Shown here: positions 51,584-61,985 of the stretch, one piece after another
How positions within the stretch are numbered: position 1 is the first letter of the stretch
Layout: each line of letters starts with the position of its first letter
From: Microbispora sp. H13382
GTDB taxonomy: Bacteria; Actinomycetota; Actinomycetes; Streptosporangiales; Streptosporangiaceae
Length of the DNA stretch: 64,000 nucleotides
Direction of reading: 5' to 3'
Assembly: GCF_014161445.1 (NCBI RefSeq)
Contig: NZ_JABBXA010000001.1
Coordinates: 124,001-188,000 of the forward strand
Position numbers and translations under genes: made by a program
Notes under the pieces: model-generated
What the model was told of the DNA's origin: nothing
Databases searched by the model: none
The model's input: the letters and a program-made list of their open reading frames with translations, nothing else

Positions 51584-52417
51584 CTAGTACCGCTCGACGG
51601 ACGGCGGCGTGGTGAAGTACTTGCCGAACTCGCCGAGGTTGGCGTCGAGGGCCTTGCGCCAGCTGCCGTCGTTGAAGAACTTCTCGATGGCGTTGTTGAT
51701 CGCGTCGCGGCCGGCCTTGTCGTCCATCTTGATGCCGATGCCGTACTTCTCCTCGCTGAACGGCTGGCCGATCAGCTTGAACTTGCCGGGGAACTGGGCG
51801 GCGAACCCGGCGAGGATCGTCGCGTCCGTGGAGATCGCGTCGACCTGCTTGTTCTCCAGCAACGGCAGGCAGGCGCCGTACCCCTGCTGCTGGGTGAGGT
51901 TCTTGGACTCCCACTCGGCCCCGAACTTCTCGGCGAGCCGCTTCGGCGACGACGAGCCCTGGGCGCCGCAGACCTTCTTGTCCTTGAGGGAGTCGACCCC
52001 GGTGATCGAGGTGTCGTCCGCGCGGACGAGGATGTCCTGCCCGGTGACCAGGTAGGGGCCGGCGAAGGAGATCTTCTTCTTGCGCTCGTCGGTGATGGAG
52101 TAGGTCGCGACGACCATGTCCACCTGGCCCTGCTGGATGAACGGCTCACGGTTGGCCGACTGGGCCTCCTTGAAGGTGATCCCGCTCTCCGGCACGCCGA
52201 GTTCCTTGGCGACGTACTTGGCCACGTCCACGTCGAACCCGCCGTAGCTGCCGTCGGGCTTCTTCAGCCCCCAGCCCGGCTGGTCGATCTTGATGCCGAT
52301 GACGAGCTTCTTGTCGTTCTTCGCCTTGTCGGCGATCGAGTCCGCCCCGGAGTTGCCGCAGGCCGTCAGGCCGGTAGCCAGGGCGGCGAGCGCGAGCAGG
52401 CCGGCTCCGAATCGCAT
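51584..52417 (-). CDS. gluB: Glutamate-binding lipoprotein of the ABC transporter (GluB type)
   Basis: The 277-residue protein has a lipobox (LTAC, Cys at about 20) and a family 3 solute-binding fold. IGIKIDQPGWGLKKPDGSYG, GFDVDVAKYVAKELG, SYSITDERKKKISFAGPY-like spacing and KYGIGIKMDD are typical of glutamate-binding GluB. The ATG at 52417 has AAAGG eight bases upstream; a GTG at 52426 is the alternative. Confidence 0.9.
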   Translation of the reverse strand: MRFGAGLLALAALATGLTACGNSGADSIADKAKNDKKLVIGIKIDQPGWGLKKPDGSYGGFDVDVAKYVAKELGVPESGITFKEAQSANREPFIQQGQVDMVVATYSITDERKKKISFAGPYLVTGQDILVRADDTSITGVDSLKDKKVCGAQGSSSPKRLAEKFGAEWESKNLTQQQGYGACLPLLENKQVDAISTDATILAGFAAQFPGKFKLIGQPFSEEKYGIGIKMDDKAGRDAINNAIEKFFNDGSWRKALDANLGEFGKYFTTPPSVERY

Positions 52418-52460
52418 CCGTGTCACCTTTCGCTTTCGTGGAGCTTGTCGTGAGCGGGGA

Positions 52461-53216
52461 TCAGTGGGTGAGGATCTTGGAAAGGAAGTCGCGGGCGCGC
52501 TCGGTGCTCGGCTGGGTGAAGAACTCCGAGGGCTCGCCCTCCTCGACGATCTGGCCGTCGGCCATGAAGACGACCCGGTTGGCCGCCCGGCGGGCGAAGC
52601 CCATCTCGTGGGTGACGACCATCATCGTCATGCCGTCGCGCGCCAGGCCGGTCATCACGTCGAGCACTTCCTGGACCATCTCCGGGTCGAGGGCCGAGGT
52701 GGGCTCGTCGAAAAGGATCATCTTGGGGTCCATCGCCAGCGCGCGGGCGATGGCCGCTCGCTGCTGCTGGCCTCCGGACAGCTGGGCGGGATACTTGTCG
52801 GCCTGCGAGGCGATGCCGACGCGTTCGAGCAGCTCCATGCCCCGCTGCTCGGCCTGCTGCCGGGAGACCTTCCGTACCCTGACCGGGCCGAGCGTGACGT
52901 TCTCCAGGATCGTCTTGTGGGAGAACAGATTGAAGGACTGGAACACCATTCCCACCTCGGACCGCAGGCGGGCGAGGGCCCGGCCCTCCGCGGGAAGCTC
53001 CTGACCGTCGAAGACGATGCTCCCGCCGTCGATGGTCTCCAGCCGGTTGATCACGCGGCACAAGGTCGACTTGCCGCTGCCGGACGGGCCGATGACGACG
53101 ACCACCTCGCCCCGGCCCACGCTCAGGTCGATGTCCCTGAGCACGTGCAGCGGACCGAAATGCTTGTTGACTCCCTCCAGCCTGACAAGCGGGGCCCCAC
53201 CACTGTTCTCCGTCAT
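52461..53216 (-). CDS. gluA: Glutamate/polar amino acid ABC transporter ATP-binding protein (GluA type)
   Basis: The 251-residue ATPase has Walker A IGPSGSGKST, Q-loop MVFQSFNLF, the signature LSGGQQQR, Walker B MILFDEPTSALDP and the H-loop VVTHEMGFA. It is the first gene of the gluABCD-like operon. Starts at 53216 and 53222 (MTMTENSG) are both possible; neither has a clear ribosome site. Confidence 0.93.
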   Translation of the reverse strand: MTENSGGAPLVRLEGVNKHFGPLHVLRDIDLSVGRGEVVVVIGPSGSGKSTLCRVINRLETIDGGSIVFDGQELPAEGRALARLRSEVGMVFQSFNLFSHKTILENVTLGPVRVRKVSRQQAEQRGMELLERVGIASQADKYPAQLSGGQQQRAAIARALAMDPKMILFDEPTSALDPEMVQEVLDVMTGLARDGMTMMVVTHEMGFARRAANRVVFMADGQIVEEGEPSEFFTQPSTERARDFLSKILTH

Positions 53217-53389
53217 GGTCATCAAACGTACGGGTGTCAAGACGGCCAAGTCACTAACGCCCCGGTACCGAATCGGTCACATCCCGGCTGTTCAGGACCC
53301 CATCCCGACCGCCGGGTGCGGCCGGCCCATGCGGCCCGGGACGCGGTCCCGGTTGGCTCCTGCCGATCTTTCATCGCTTAGGAGCCCAG

Positions 53390-54034
53390 ATGCTGAGAAA
53401 TCCGGATCTGTTTCGTAAGACCGTCGCGGGAACCGCCATGCTGGCGTGGCCCGTCCTGCTGGGCCTGGCCTTCCTCACCTCGCCGCCGGGCACCGAGCAC
53501 GATCCCGCCGTGTTCCGCGCGAGTCCCGTGCAGGTGCAGGCCAGCGCGCTGCTGTTCCAGTGGGCGACCGTCTGCCTGGTCCCGGTGATCCTCGGGCTCG
53601 CCCATCTGCTGCGCCGCCGGGCGCCGCGCACCGGCAACATCGGCGCGGCCGTCGGACTGACCGGCGCGGCCACCGCCACCTGCCTGTTCATGACCGACTT
53701 CTACGACCTGGCGCTGGCGCTCACCCTCCCGGACGACCAGGCCGCCCGGGTGACGGAGGTGGCCGGCGCGCTCGGCGGGTTCGTGTACGGCGTGCTCCTG
53801 CCCGGCTTCCTCCTCCACGTGGGCCTGCTGGTGCTGCTGACGGGCCTGGCGGCCGTGCGGCGGGCGCCGTGGTGGGTCCCGGTGGCGGCGCTCGCGGGCG
53901 TCTGCGGGCCGTTCCTCACGATGGGGCAGCCGCCGGCCGTCCAGGCCATCGGATCGCTGTTCCACCTCGCCGCGTTCGGCACGGTCGCCCTGAAGGTCCT
54001 GCGCATGCCCGTCGACGACTGGCGGGCCGCCTGA
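53390..54034 (+). CDS. Six-helix membrane protein of unknown function
   Basis: The 214-residue protein has about six hydrophobic segments (roughly 12-30, 50-70, 82-102, 125-150, 160-178, 190-205). It resembles actinobacterial DUF4386-like membrane proteins in layout, but I cannot assign a family. TTAGGAG lies seven bases before the ATG. It is convergent with the response regulator gene. Confidence 0.7.
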   Translation: MLRNPDLFRKTVAGTAMLAWPVLLGLAFLTSPPGTEHDPAVFRASPVQVQASALLFQWATVCLVPVILGLAHLLRRRAPRTGNIGAAVGLTGAATATCLFMTDFYDLALALTLPDDQAARVTEVAGALGGFVYGVLLPGFLLHVGLLVLLTGLAAVRRAPWWVPVAALAGVCGPFLTMGQPPAVQAIGSLFHLAAFGTVALKVLRMPVDDWRAA

Positions 54035-54048
54035 GCCGGGGAGTGTGC

Positions 54049-54687
54049 CTAGAGGCCCGACTCCCTGGCCAGCATGATCGCCTCGGCCCGGTCGGCCACG
54101 CGCAGCTTGGTGAAGATGCTGGACACGTGGTTGCGCACGGTCTTCTGGCTCAGCCCGAGCCGGGCCGCTATCTGGACGTTCGTCAGGTGGCCGGCGACCA
54201 GGGCCAGGATCTCCCGTTCACGCGGGGTGAGTTCGGGGAAGCTGGGCTCCGGCTTTCTGCCGAGGTCGGAGAAGTAGCCCATCAGCCGTCCGGCGAGGGC
54301 GGGGCCGAAGATCGCCTCGCCCTCGGCCACGGCCCGGATCGCCCGCACGAGTTCGGCCCGCCGCGCGCCCTTGAGCACGTACCCGCGCGCCCCCGCGCGC
54401 ACCGCCGCGAAGACCGCGTCGTCGTCGTCCGCCATGCTGAGCACGAGGACCCGCACGTGCGGGTTGTCCCGGATGATCCGCTCGGTCGCCGCCACCCCGC
54501 CCATGCCCGGCATCGCGAGGTCCATCAGCACCACGTCGGGCTGCACGCGGGGGAGGAGCGCGAGGGCCTGCTCGCCGCTGGCCGCCTCGTCGGCGACCTC
54601 CACGTCCTCCACCGGCCGCAGGAGCGCGCGCAGCCCCGCCCGGAAGGCCGAGTGATCGTCAACCAGCAGCACGCGGATCGGCTCCAT
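54049..54687 (-). CDS. NarL/FixJ family response regulator
   Basis: The 212-residue protein has a receiver domain (DDH acidic pocket at about 10-12, phosphoacceptor D56 in VLMDLAMPGMGG, the conserved Lys in YVLKGARR). A LuxR-type helix-turn-helix follows (LTPREREILALVAGHLTNVQIAARLGLSQKTVRNH). Its start overlaps the sensor kinase gene by 29 bases, so the two are translationally coupled partners. Confidence 0.93.
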   Translation of the reverse strand: MEPIRVLLVDDHSAFRAGLRALLRPVEDVEVADEAASGEQALALLPRVQPDVVLMDLAMPGMGGVAATERIIRDNPHVRVLVLSMADDDDAVFAAVRAGARGYVLKGARRAELVRAIRAVAEGEAIFGPALAGRLMGYFSDLGRKPEPSFPELTPREREILALVAGHLTNVQIAARLGLSQKTVRNHVSSIFTKLRVADRAEAIMLARESGL

Positions 54688-56725
54688 CGCCCGCCTCCCG
54701 TCGTCTCGTGTCCGGCGCCGCGTCCTGGGGTGCGCTCTGCAGGGGAAGGCGGGCCAGCACCCGCGTCCCGCCTCCGGGGCGCGGCCCGATCAGGCAGGTG
54801 CCGCCGAGTTCGGCCGCGCGTTCTCGCATCGACGCCGTGCCGACTCCGCTCCCACTGCCGTCCGTGAGCGGCTCGCCGCCCTCGTCGGCGACCTCCACTT
54901 CGAGCGCGCCGGGCGGGGCCCCGCCGGTCATGCCGAGCCGTACGCGCACCCGTCCGGCCCCGGCGTGGCGGCGCGCGTTCGCCAGCGCCTCGGCCGCGAT
55001 CCGGTACGCCGCCACCTCCACCGCCGCGGGCAGCGCCGGGAGGGTCCCCTCGATCTCGACGTCGGCCTCGACGCCGGGCAGCCGGGCCGCGTGCGATCTG
55101 ATCGCCCCGGCCAGGCCCAGCGTGTCGAGGGCCGGCGGCCGCAGCCCCTCCACCAGCGTCCGTACGTCGGCCATCGCCGTGTGCGCGTCCGTCATGATCT
55201 CTTCGAGCATCGCCAGGGCGTCCGGATCGCGCACCATGTCCTGCACGGCCTCCGCCCGCATGGTCAGCGCGGCCAGGGTCGGCCCGAGTCCGTCGTGCAG
55301 GTCGCGGCGCAGCCGCCGCCGCTCCTCCTCGCGCGCCGCCACCAGCCGTTCGCGCGAGCGCTGCAGGTCCGCCGACAGCCGTACGGCGTGCACGGCGATC
55401 CCCGTCTGGCGGGCGAGGTCGGCGAGAACGCGGCGGTCCCTCGCGCCGAGGCCGCTCTCGCCCGAACGCGGAGAAAGGACCAGGTCGCCCACCGGCTCGC
55501 CCCGGTGCACGAGCGGCAGCCGTACGGCGCCGGGGGAGGGCGCGCCGAAGGCGTGGGTCGGTCCGCCGGCGACCTCGACCGCGACGTGCGGCAGGCGCAG
55601 CGCCTCCGCCACCGACCGGGCCGCCGCCGCGAGTGCCGCGCCCGGCTCCGCCGCCTCTTCCAGGCGCCTGCCCAGCAGGGCCAGCGCCGCGTACGGATCG
55701 TCCCGCCTGCCGTACATCACGAGGTTGACGGCGCGTTGCAGCCGCTCGCGCAGCGGCGCGAAGACGAGGGCGACCACCCCGGCGGCGGCCACCGACACCG
55801 GCAGCCCGTCCGCCGCGCGGAACACGGCGCCGAGATAGGTGACCACGAGCATGTAGCCGCCGAACACGCACGCCGACGACAGGACGTAGACGAGCGTGCG
55901 GTTGATCACGAGGTCGATGTCGAACAGGCCGTGCCGCAGCACCGCGACCGCGGCGGCGGCCGGGAGCAGGCAGGCCGCGATCGTCCCCAGGACCTCCCAG
56001 AACGCGCTGGTGATGGGCCAGATGGAGCGCGGGTCGCCGTCGGTGAGCCCTGCGGCCACCCGCCCCGCGACGATCAGCCCGGCGAGCCCGGCGGCGTACG
56101 CGAGCCACTTGAGCTGGGCCCGTTCGTCGGCGCCTCCGCGCCGGGCCCGCCGTACGAGACCGGCCGCGCCCGCCACGAACAGGGCGCCCATGAGTCCGGT
56201 CATGAGCGGCTCGACGAACGGCGCGACGACGGCGAGCGCGGGCACCGCGAGGGGGTTGGGCAGCGGCGTGCCCCAGCCGAGCTGGTGGCTGGGGCCCGGC
56301 AGCAGGGCGCTCAGCGCGGCCGTCACGGCGGCGACCGCGGCGAGCCCCCACAGGACCGCGCGCCACCCGGGCGACGACGGCCGTCCCGACGGGAAGAACG
56401 CCGGAACGGCGGCGACGGAAAGGTTGGCCGGCACCCACAGCCACGTCTGCGGCCAGGCCATCGGGGTCGCGAACGGCAGCCCGGCCAGCGCGTAGTGCCC
56501 GGTCGCGTCCAGCGACGCGAAGCACAGGCCGCAGGCGGCCATCAGCCACCCGACGGCGTTGCCCGGACGTGCGGCGGTGATCAGGCCGCCGACCAGGGCG
56601 CAGACGACGACGTAGAGAAGGTGGCTCTGGGTGAACAGCCCGGCGCCGTTGCGGTGGCCGAGCACCAGGGCCGCGGCGACCAGGAGCAGGGTGAGCGCGC
56701 AGACCGCCCACGCAGTACGCCGCAC
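54659..56725 (-). CDS. Sensor histidine kinase of the NarX/DesK (HisKA_3) type
   Basis: The 688-residue protein has ten or so N-terminal membrane helices (about 1-330) and a GAF-like region (about 350-460). The HisKA_3 phosphoacceptor helix contains EEERRRLRRDLHDGLGPTLA, and a HATPase_c domain follows (AAEALANARRHAGA as N-box, then GSGVGTASMRERAAELGG). The GTG at 56725 has GGAGGCGG upstream. The signal is unknown; the multi-helix sensor suggests a membrane or cell-envelope cue. Confidence 0.92.
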   Translation of the reverse strand: MRRTAWAVCALTLLLVAAALVLGHRNGAGLFTQSHLLYVVVCALVGGLITAARPGNAVGWLMAACGLCFASLDATGHYALAGLPFATPMAWPQTWLWVPANLSVAAVPAFFPSGRPSSPGWRAVLWGLAAVAAVTAALSALLPGPSHQLGWGTPLPNPLAVPALAVVAPFVEPLMTGLMGALFVAGAAGLVRRARRGGADERAQLKWLAYAAGLAGLIVAGRVAAGLTDGDPRSIWPITSAFWEVLGTIAACLLPAAAAVAVLRHGLFDIDLVINRTLVYVLSSACVFGGYMLVVTYLGAVFRAADGLPVSVAAAGVVALVFAPLRERLQRAVNLVMYGRRDDPYAALALLGRRLEEAAEPGAALAAAARSVAEALRLPHVAVEVAGGPTHAFGAPSPGAVRLPLVHRGEPVGDLVLSPRSGESGLGARDRRVLADLARQTGIAVHAVRLSADLQRSRERLVAAREEERRRLRRDLHDGLGPTLAALTMRAEAVQDMVRDPDALAMLEEIMTDAHTAMADVRTLVEGLRPPALDTLGLAGAIRSHAARLPGVEADVEIEGTLPALPAAVEVAAYRIAAEALANARRHAGAGRVRVRLGMTGGAPPGALEVEVADEGGEPLTDGSGSGVGTASMRERAAELGGTCLIGPRPGGGTRVLARLPLQSAPQDAAPDTRRREAGDGADPRAAG

Positions 56726-56838
56726 CGCCCGCCTCCTTCACGCGCCTCCGGCGCGACCGCTGAGTCGGGCTCAGGCTAACGACCGAAATGCCCAGACGAA
56801 CAGGACGATGTCCCAGGACGTCCGGTCCTCGCGGTACG

Positions 56839-57486
56839 TCACAATCTGGCGAGCGCCTCGGGATCGACGGTCACCTTGAACGGCTCGGCCACGGCGACCG
56901 CCTCGCCCGCCCCCACCCGGTGGGTCAGCTGGTACTGGCCCTCCTCGTCGAGCCGGTGGGTGAACATCACGGGGAGACGATCGGCGGCCTGCCCGCGGAA
57001 GGGGCGGGTCTCGACTCGCCAGAAACAGGGGATGCCTGCCTCGGCGTACTTGGCGGGCTTCACCACCCGATCGGTCATGGTGGTGGACCGCGAGACGATC
57101 TCCACGACCAGGCGCACCCACTCCGGCCGGACGACCGATGCGCCCTCGCGGATCGGCTGCCTGTCGACGACCATGACGTCCGGGATGACCCCCGGCCTGC
57201 CGTCGAGAAGCAACCCGGTGGCGGTGATCGCCACCAGATCCTCGGGGGCCGCATCCTGGAGGGCCGCGCGCAGGTTGTCGCCGATCCACTGGTGCATCGG
57301 GAGCGGTGCGGGGGACACGATGAGACTCCCGTCGATGAGCTCGTAGCGGCTGCCGTCGTCCGCCTGCGCGTTGAGCTCGAACCACTCCTCGACGCCGAGT
57401 TCGCCCGGGACGCGCCAGGGGCTCCTCGCCGCCCGCGCCTCGTGGGCCTGCATCGGCGCCTCCGTGGATCGTGCGGGCATCGCCAT
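56839..57486 (-). CDS. Uma2 family (DUF820) PD-(D/E)XK nuclease-like protein
   Basis: The 215-residue protein matches the Uma2 family common in actinobacteria. YELIDGSLIVSPAPLPMHQ opens the fold, and the nuclease-type residues lie in PDVMVVDRQ and LVVEIVSRST followed by DRVVKPAKYAEAGIPCFWRVE. The family is presumed nuclease-like, but its cellular role is unknown. It lies upstream of the sensor kinase gene on the same strand. Confidence 0.88.
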   Translation of the reverse strand: MAMPARSTEAPMQAHEARAARSPWRVPGELGVEEWFELNAQADDGSRYELIDGSLIVSPAPLPMHQWIGDNLRAALQDAAPEDLVAITATGLLLDGRPGVIPDVMVVDRQPIREGASVVRPEWVRLVVEIVSRSTTMTDRVVKPAKYAEAGIPCFWRVETRPFRGQAADRLPVMFTHRLDEEGQYQLTHRVGAGEAVAVAEPFKVTVDPEALARL

Positions 57487-57629
57487 CGAGGCTCACCTCT
57501 CAGCAATTGGTCCGTTCTCAGTGTCGCATGCGTTCGTCGTCGTACCCTATCGTCACTCAGTGTGCTTGGTTGGATGCGTAATGCTTTCGGTGCGGGCGGG
57601 GGTGGGGAAGCGCCTACCCTTGTAGTGCG

Positions 57630-59180
57630 ATGACTGCGACCACACAGACTGTGACGACACAGGGCGCCGAAGGCGCGACGACGACACAGGGCGCCGAGGG
57701 TGCGACCCGGACCTACGAGGTCCGGACCTACGGCTGCCAGATGAACGTGCACGACTCGGAGCGGCTGTCCGGGCTGCTGGAGGACGCGGGATACGTCCGC
57801 GCGGCCGACGGGGAGACGCCGGACGTCGTCGTGTTCAACACCTGCGCCGTGCGGGAGAACGCCGACAACCGGCTCTACGGCAACCTCGGGCATCTCAGGC
57901 CGATCAAGACGGCCCGCAAGGGCATGCAGATCGCGGTCGGCGGGTGCCTGGCGCAGAAGGACCAGGGCGAGATCGTCCGCCGGGCCCCCTGGGTGGACGT
58001 CGTCTTCGGCACCCACAACATCGGGTCGCTGCCGGTGCTGCTGGAGCGGGCCCGGATCGCCGAAGAGGCCCAGGTCGAGATCAAGGAATCCCTGGAGACC
58101 TTCCCCTCCACGCTGCCGAGCCGCCGCGAGTCGGCGTACGCCGCCTGGGTGGCGATCTCGGTCGGGTGCAACAACACCTGCACGTTCTGCATCGTGCCGT
58201 CGCTGCGCGGCAAGGAGAAGGACCGCCGCCCCGGCGACATCCTCAACGAGGTGCGCACGCTGGTCGACCAGGGCGTCCTGGAGGTCACCCTGTTGGGCCA
58301 GAACGTCAACACCTACGGCGTGGAGTTCGGCGACCGGCTGGCGTTCGGCAAGCTGCTGCGGGCCTGCGGCGACGTCGAGGGCCTGGAGCGGGTCCGCTTC
58401 ACCTCGCCCCACCCGGCCGCCTTCACCGACGACGTGATCGCCGCCATGGCCGAGACGCCCAACGTGATGCACCAGCTGCACATGCCGCTGCAGTCCGGCT
58501 CCGACCGCGTCCTCAAGGCCATGCGCCGGTCGTACCGGTCCGAGCGCTACCTCGGGATCATCGAGCGCGTCCGCGCCGCCATGCCGGACGCCGCGATCTC
58601 CACCGACATCATCGTGGGCTTCCCCGGCGAGACCGAGGAGGACTTCCAGCAGACCCTCGACGTGGTGCGGCGGTCGCGCTTCGCCAACGCGTTCACGTTC
58701 CAGTACTCCATCCGCCCGGGCACCCCGGCCGCGACCATGGACGACCAGGTGCCCAAGGAAGTCGTCCAGGAGCGGTACGAGCGCCTGGTCGCCCTCCAGG
58801 AGGAGATCTCCTGGGAGGAGAACAAGAAGCAGGTCGGGCGCACCCTGGAGGTGCTGGTCGCCGAGGGCGAGGGCCGCAAGGACGACGCCACCCACCGTCT
58901 GTCCGGCCGCGCGGCCGACAACCGGCTCGTCCACCTCGCCGCCGCCGATGTCGCCGCCGGCGCCCGTCCCGGCGACATGGTCACCGTCGAGGTCACCTAC
59001 GCCGCGCCGCACCACCTGGTGGCCGACAAGGTCCTGTCCGTACGGCGGACCCGCGCGGGGGACGCCTGGGAGGCCCGGCAGGCCGCCCCGCAGCGGGGCA
59101 ACGCCGTCAGCCTGGGCATGCCCGGCATCGGCCGTCCCGCGCCGCTCCCCGCGGAGCCGCCCGCCTGCTCGGCCGTCTGA
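57630..59180 (+). CDS. miaB: tRNA (N6-isopentenyl adenosine(37)-C2)-methylthiotransferase MiaB
   Basis: The 516-residue radical-SAM enzyme methylthiolates i6A37 in tRNA. All three UPF0004 cysteines (C36, C72, C106) and the radical-SAM triad C180-x3-C184-x2-C187 ([18 protein letters not shown]) are present, with a C-terminal TRAM domain. It acts after MiaA, encoded at 62548-63459. The first ~27 residues are an extension with a tandem repeat (TTQGAEGAT twice). No ribosome site precedes the ATG and TACCCT lies nine bases upstream, so it may be leaderless. Confidence 0.97.
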   Translation: MTATTQTVTTQGAEGATTTQGAEGATRTYEVRTYGCQMNVHDSERLSGLLEDAGYVRAADGETPDVVVFNTCAVRENADNRLYGNLGHLRPIKTARKGMQIAVGGCLAQKDQGEIVRRAPWVDVVFGTHNIGSLPVLLERARIAEEAQVEIKESLETFPSTLPSRRESAYAAWVAISVGCNNTCTFCIVPSLRGKEKDRRPGDILNEVRTLVDQGVLEVTLLGQNVNTYGVEFGDRLAFGKLLRACGDVEGLERVRFTSPHPAAFTDDVIAAMAETPNVMHQLHMPLQSGSDRVLKAMRRSYRSERYLGIIERVRAAMPDAAISTDIIVGFPGETEEDFQQTLDVVRRSRFANAFTFQYSIRPGTPAATMDDQVPKEVVQERYERLVALQEEISWEENKKQVGRTLEVLVAEGEGRKDDATHRLSGRAADNRLVHLAAADVAAGARPGDMVTVEVTYAAPHHLVADKVLSVRRTRAGDAWEARQAAPQRGNAVSLGMPGIGRPAPLPAEPPACSAV

Positions 59181-59205
59181 GCGCCGGCGAGGGCTCCGCC
59201 GGTCG

Positions 59206-59943
59206 TCAGGACAGGCGGCGCAGGACCTCGTAGCAGTAGTCGCGCCGCAGGTCGTCGAATCGCAGACAGGGATCATCGACCTGGGTCTGCGCGGCCCCGT
59301 CCGCCTCGGCGAAGGGCTGGGCCGTGTCATGCGCGCCAGCGTCCCGGGCCGCCGTGTCCTTGGGCACGGCGCCCTTGGCCGCCGTGTTCCCGGTGGCGGA
59401 GCCTCGTACGGCCGCTTTCGTGGCGTCCGGGGCGGCGATCCGGGCGGGTCGGGGCCGCTCCGCCTCCTTCGTCCCACCGCGGCCCGCCGTGCCCGCCGAG
59501 TCCGGCGACGGCGGCCGGGATCGGGACGAGGGGTCGGTCGCCCGGAGGTGGCGTCCGGGCGGACGCGGCCTCCGGCTCTCGTGCCCGGGCGGCGGCGCGT
59601 CGCGGTCACCCGCCGGCCGTTCCCGCTCCGGGACGTCTTCCGGCGTCTCCTCCCGGTGCTCCACCGCGCGTTCCGGTTCCGTCTCCGGCCGTCCGGACGG
59701 GGCGGCCGGTGGTGAGAAGAAGGGGCCGGCGGCGGGGAAGCCGGGCGCCGTACGAGCCGGCGTGACCGGGGAGCGCAGGCCGGCGGCCACCGGCCGGGCA
59801 CCCGGGGGCGCGGGGTCCTGCCTGGACAGGACGGCCAGCACGACGCCGAGCCCGGCGATCGCGGTCACGCCGATCACGCCCGTCAGGGCGAGGACGGGAT
59901 GACCGTCGCGCCGGTGCCGCGGAGTGGGGGAGTAATCCGGCAA
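59206..59943 (-). CDS. Single-pass membrane protein with Pro/Arg-rich extracellular region
   Basis: The 245-residue protein has a short cytoplasmic N-terminus, one membrane helix (about 17-40) and a ~180-residue disordered region rich in Pro, Arg and Ala. The end is a short conserved-looking segment with two cysteines (DDPCLRFDDLRRDYCYEVLRRL). It starts with TTG, with GGAAG about ten bases upstream. Function is unknown; it is convergent with miaB. Confidence 0.65.
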   Translation of the reverse strand: MPDYSPTPRHRRDGHPVLALTGVIGVTAIAGLGVVLAVLSRQDPAPPGARPVAAGLRSPVTPARTAPGFPAAGPFFSPPAAPSGRPETEPERAVEHREETPEDVPERERPAGDRDAPPPGHESRRPRPPGRHLRATDPSSRSRPPSPDSAGTAGRGGTKEAERPRPARIAAPDATKAAVRGSATGNTAAKGAVPKDTAARDAGAHDTAQPFAEADGAAQTQVDDPCLRFDDLRRDYCYEVLRRLS

Positions 59944-60330
59944 GGTCGTGTTCTTCCGTGCGGCGGTCTGGAGTATCCGATTTCTCAGTCTGCCCGCCGC
60001 GTATGGATTCGCGTGGCGGTTCCGCCGATTTCCGGGGGTCCCAGATGCGCCACCTCGGCCATTGATTAGAGAAATGTCCGGCAGGAATCGGGCTCACATC
60101 ACCCCAGGCAGCAGCGATTCGCGCGTGATGCCGGCCGTCCATGCGATGGTTTTCTCCGGGGGTTCCAATTATCGTATCGCTCGATTTTTCAGAATTTATC
60201 CGGAGTCGCGTCAGTGGGAATGGGATGGCAGACCGGATCGGGGTCGTCCGGTCACGGCGGCCCGTTTACCCCCGCCCGGGGACGGGTGAGGGCGGGGCCC
60301 GATCTTCGGGCACGATTTAGCATCGGCGGT
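59944..60330. other. Divergent intergenic region before rnz
   Basis: This ~390-bp gap is less GC-rich than its surroundings, with AT-rich patches near 60060-60080 and 60165-60200. It has a CTCCGG/CCGGAG inverted pair spaced about 50 bases apart, and a possible -10 (TAGCAT at 60318-60323) seven bases before the rnz GTG. No gene was recognised. Confidence 0.55.
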
Positions 60331-61281
60331 GTGTCCGTTCGTGAACTGGTCGTCCTCGGCACTTCGAGCGCGGTGCCCACCCGTCATCGCAACCACAACG
60401 GCTACCTGCTGCGCTGGGACGGCGAGGGGTTCCTGTTCGATCCGGGGGAGGGCACGCAGCGGCAGATGCTGCACGCCGGCGTGAGCGCGCACGACGTCAC
60501 CTGGATCTGCGTCACCCACTTCCACGGCGACCACTGCCTGGGGGTGCCCGGCGTGGTCCAGCGGATCGCCAGGGACAAGGTGAACCACGAGGTGCGGGCG
60601 GCCTACCCCGCGAGCGGCGAGGCGTACTGGCGCAGGCTGCGCAACGCGTCGGCCTTCGCCGACACCGACGTGATCACGCCCCGGCCGGTGTCCGGCGAGC
60701 TGGTCCGGTGGCCGTCGGGGCCCGTGACGCTGACCGCGCGGCCGCTGTCGCATCCCGTCCAGTCGTACGGCTACCGCGTGGACGAGCCGGGCGGGCGCCG
60801 CATGCTGCCCGGGGAACTGGCCAGGCGGGGCGTGCGCGGCCCGATGATCGGGGAGCTGCAGCGGCACGGCTCGCTGACGCTGCCGGACGGCTCGACGGTC
60901 ACGCTGGACGAGTGCAGCGCCCCCAAGCCGGGACAGAGCGCCGCCTTCGTGATGGACACCCGGGTGTGCGACGGCGCGTTCGCCCTGGCCGACGGCGTCG
61001 ACCTGCTGGTGATCGAGTCGACGTTCCTGTCGGACGAGAGCGCGATGGCCGCGCAGTACGGGCACCTGACGGCGGCCCAGGCGGGGCAGATCGCGGCGGC
61101 CTGCGGGGTGCGGCGGCTGGTGCTCACGCACTTCTCCGAGCGGTACACGACGGCGGACGAGCCGCGCTTCGTGGACGAGGTGCGCAAGTCCTACACGGGG
61201 GACGTCGTGACGGCGCGCGACCTCATGCGCGTCCCGGTGCCGAAACGAGCGGACTACCAGGTCCAGCGGGCCACGAAGTAG
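60331..61281 (+). CDS. rnz: Ribonuclease Z
   Basis: The 316-residue metallo-beta-lactamase fold enzyme trims tRNA 3' ends. The zinc motif is THFHGDH (H63, H65, D67, H68), preceded by [19 protein letters not shown] and [11 protein letters not shown], which are specific to RNase Z. Later ligands lie in SHP, MDTR and THFSERY. The GTG at 60331 has TAGCAT ending seven bases upstream and no ribosome site, suggesting a leaderless mRNA. The 3' end overlaps the convergent LigB-like gene by 28 bases. Confidence 0.93.
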   Translation: MSVRELVVLGTSSAVPTRHRNHNGYLLRWDGEGFLFDPGEGTQRQMLHAGVSAHDVTWICVTHFHGDHCLGVPGVVQRIARDKVNHEVRAAYPASGEAYWRRLRNASAFADTDVITPRPVSGELVRWPSGPVTLTARPLSHPVQSYGYRVDEPGGRRMLPGELARRGVRGPMIGELQRHGSLTLPDGSTVTLDECSAPKPGQSAAFVMDTRVCDGAFALADGVDLLVIESTFLSDESAMAAQYGHLTAAQAGQIAAACGVRRLVLTHFSERYTTADEPRFVDEVRKSYTGDVVTARDLMRVPVPKRADYQVQRATK

Positions 61282-61943
61282 CCCACGCCGTACGGCGCGT
61301 CGTCGTACAGCAGCTCGGCGGCCGTCGGGGGCGCCTCCCGTGCCGCGCCGCCCAGCACCTGGAAGGCCGCCCGGCCCGCCGCCTGCAGCTCCCGTGCCAG
61401 GGCCGGGTCCAGCGCCAGCAGCCGTCCGGCGTCGCCGGACGCGAGCGCGCCGGCGAGCATCTCGTCGTAGGGCACGGCGCCGGGATGGATGTAACCCGGC
61501 GCCTTCTCGGTGCGCCTGGCCGAGCCGTCGCCCATGACCAGCAGCGCCACCCGCGGCGCCGATCCCGCGATCAGGCGGCCGGTGGCGGCGCACTCGTCCG
61601 GCGGCGCGTCGAAGCCGACCGCCTCGAACCGCAGGACGGGAAGCACGCGCGTCCCCTCCAGCAGCCAGCGGCCGATCGTGAGCGACAGGGGCAGGACGGC
61701 GTCCCCCGGCCCCACCCGCACGTCGGGGCCCCACGGGCGCAGCGTCCCGGCCGCATCCCCGGGGAAGGACGCGGTGACGTCCGCGCCGCCGGCCACGGCC
61801 AGCACGTCGGGGCGGGCGTCCAGGAGCGAGCCGACCGCCGCGGCGCAGGCCGCGCGCAGGGCGTCGAGCTCGGGTGCGGCGGCCCCGGCGACCTGCGGGA
61901 CGAGCAGCGGAGGATGCGGGCAGACGGCAGCGGCGACCAGCAC
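61254..61943 (-). CDS. Class III extradiol dioxygenase-like (LigB/MEMO-like) protein
   Basis: The 229-residue protein matches the actinobacterial class III extradiol ring-cleavage dioxygenase subunit B-like family encoded near miaA and dapF. It has PHPPLLVPQ at the start, [21 protein letters not shown] and [10 protein letters not shown] at the end. The true activity is unknown. It starts with GTG and is divergent from ogt. Confidence 0.8.
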   Translation of the reverse strand: MLVAAAVCPHPPLLVPQVAGAAAPELDALRAACAAAVGSLLDARPDVLAVAGGADVTASFPGDAAGTLRPWGPDVRVGPGDAVLPLSLTIGRWLLEGTRVLPVLRFEAVGFDAPPDECAATGRLIAGSAPRVALLVMGDGSARRTEKAPGYIHPGAVPYDEMLAGALASGDAGRLLALDPALARELQAAGRAAFQVLGGAAREAPPTAAELLYDDAPYGVGYFVARWTW

Positions 61944-61985
61944 CCGCTCACCCTACCCCGGCCGATCACCCGCAGAATGGGACGC

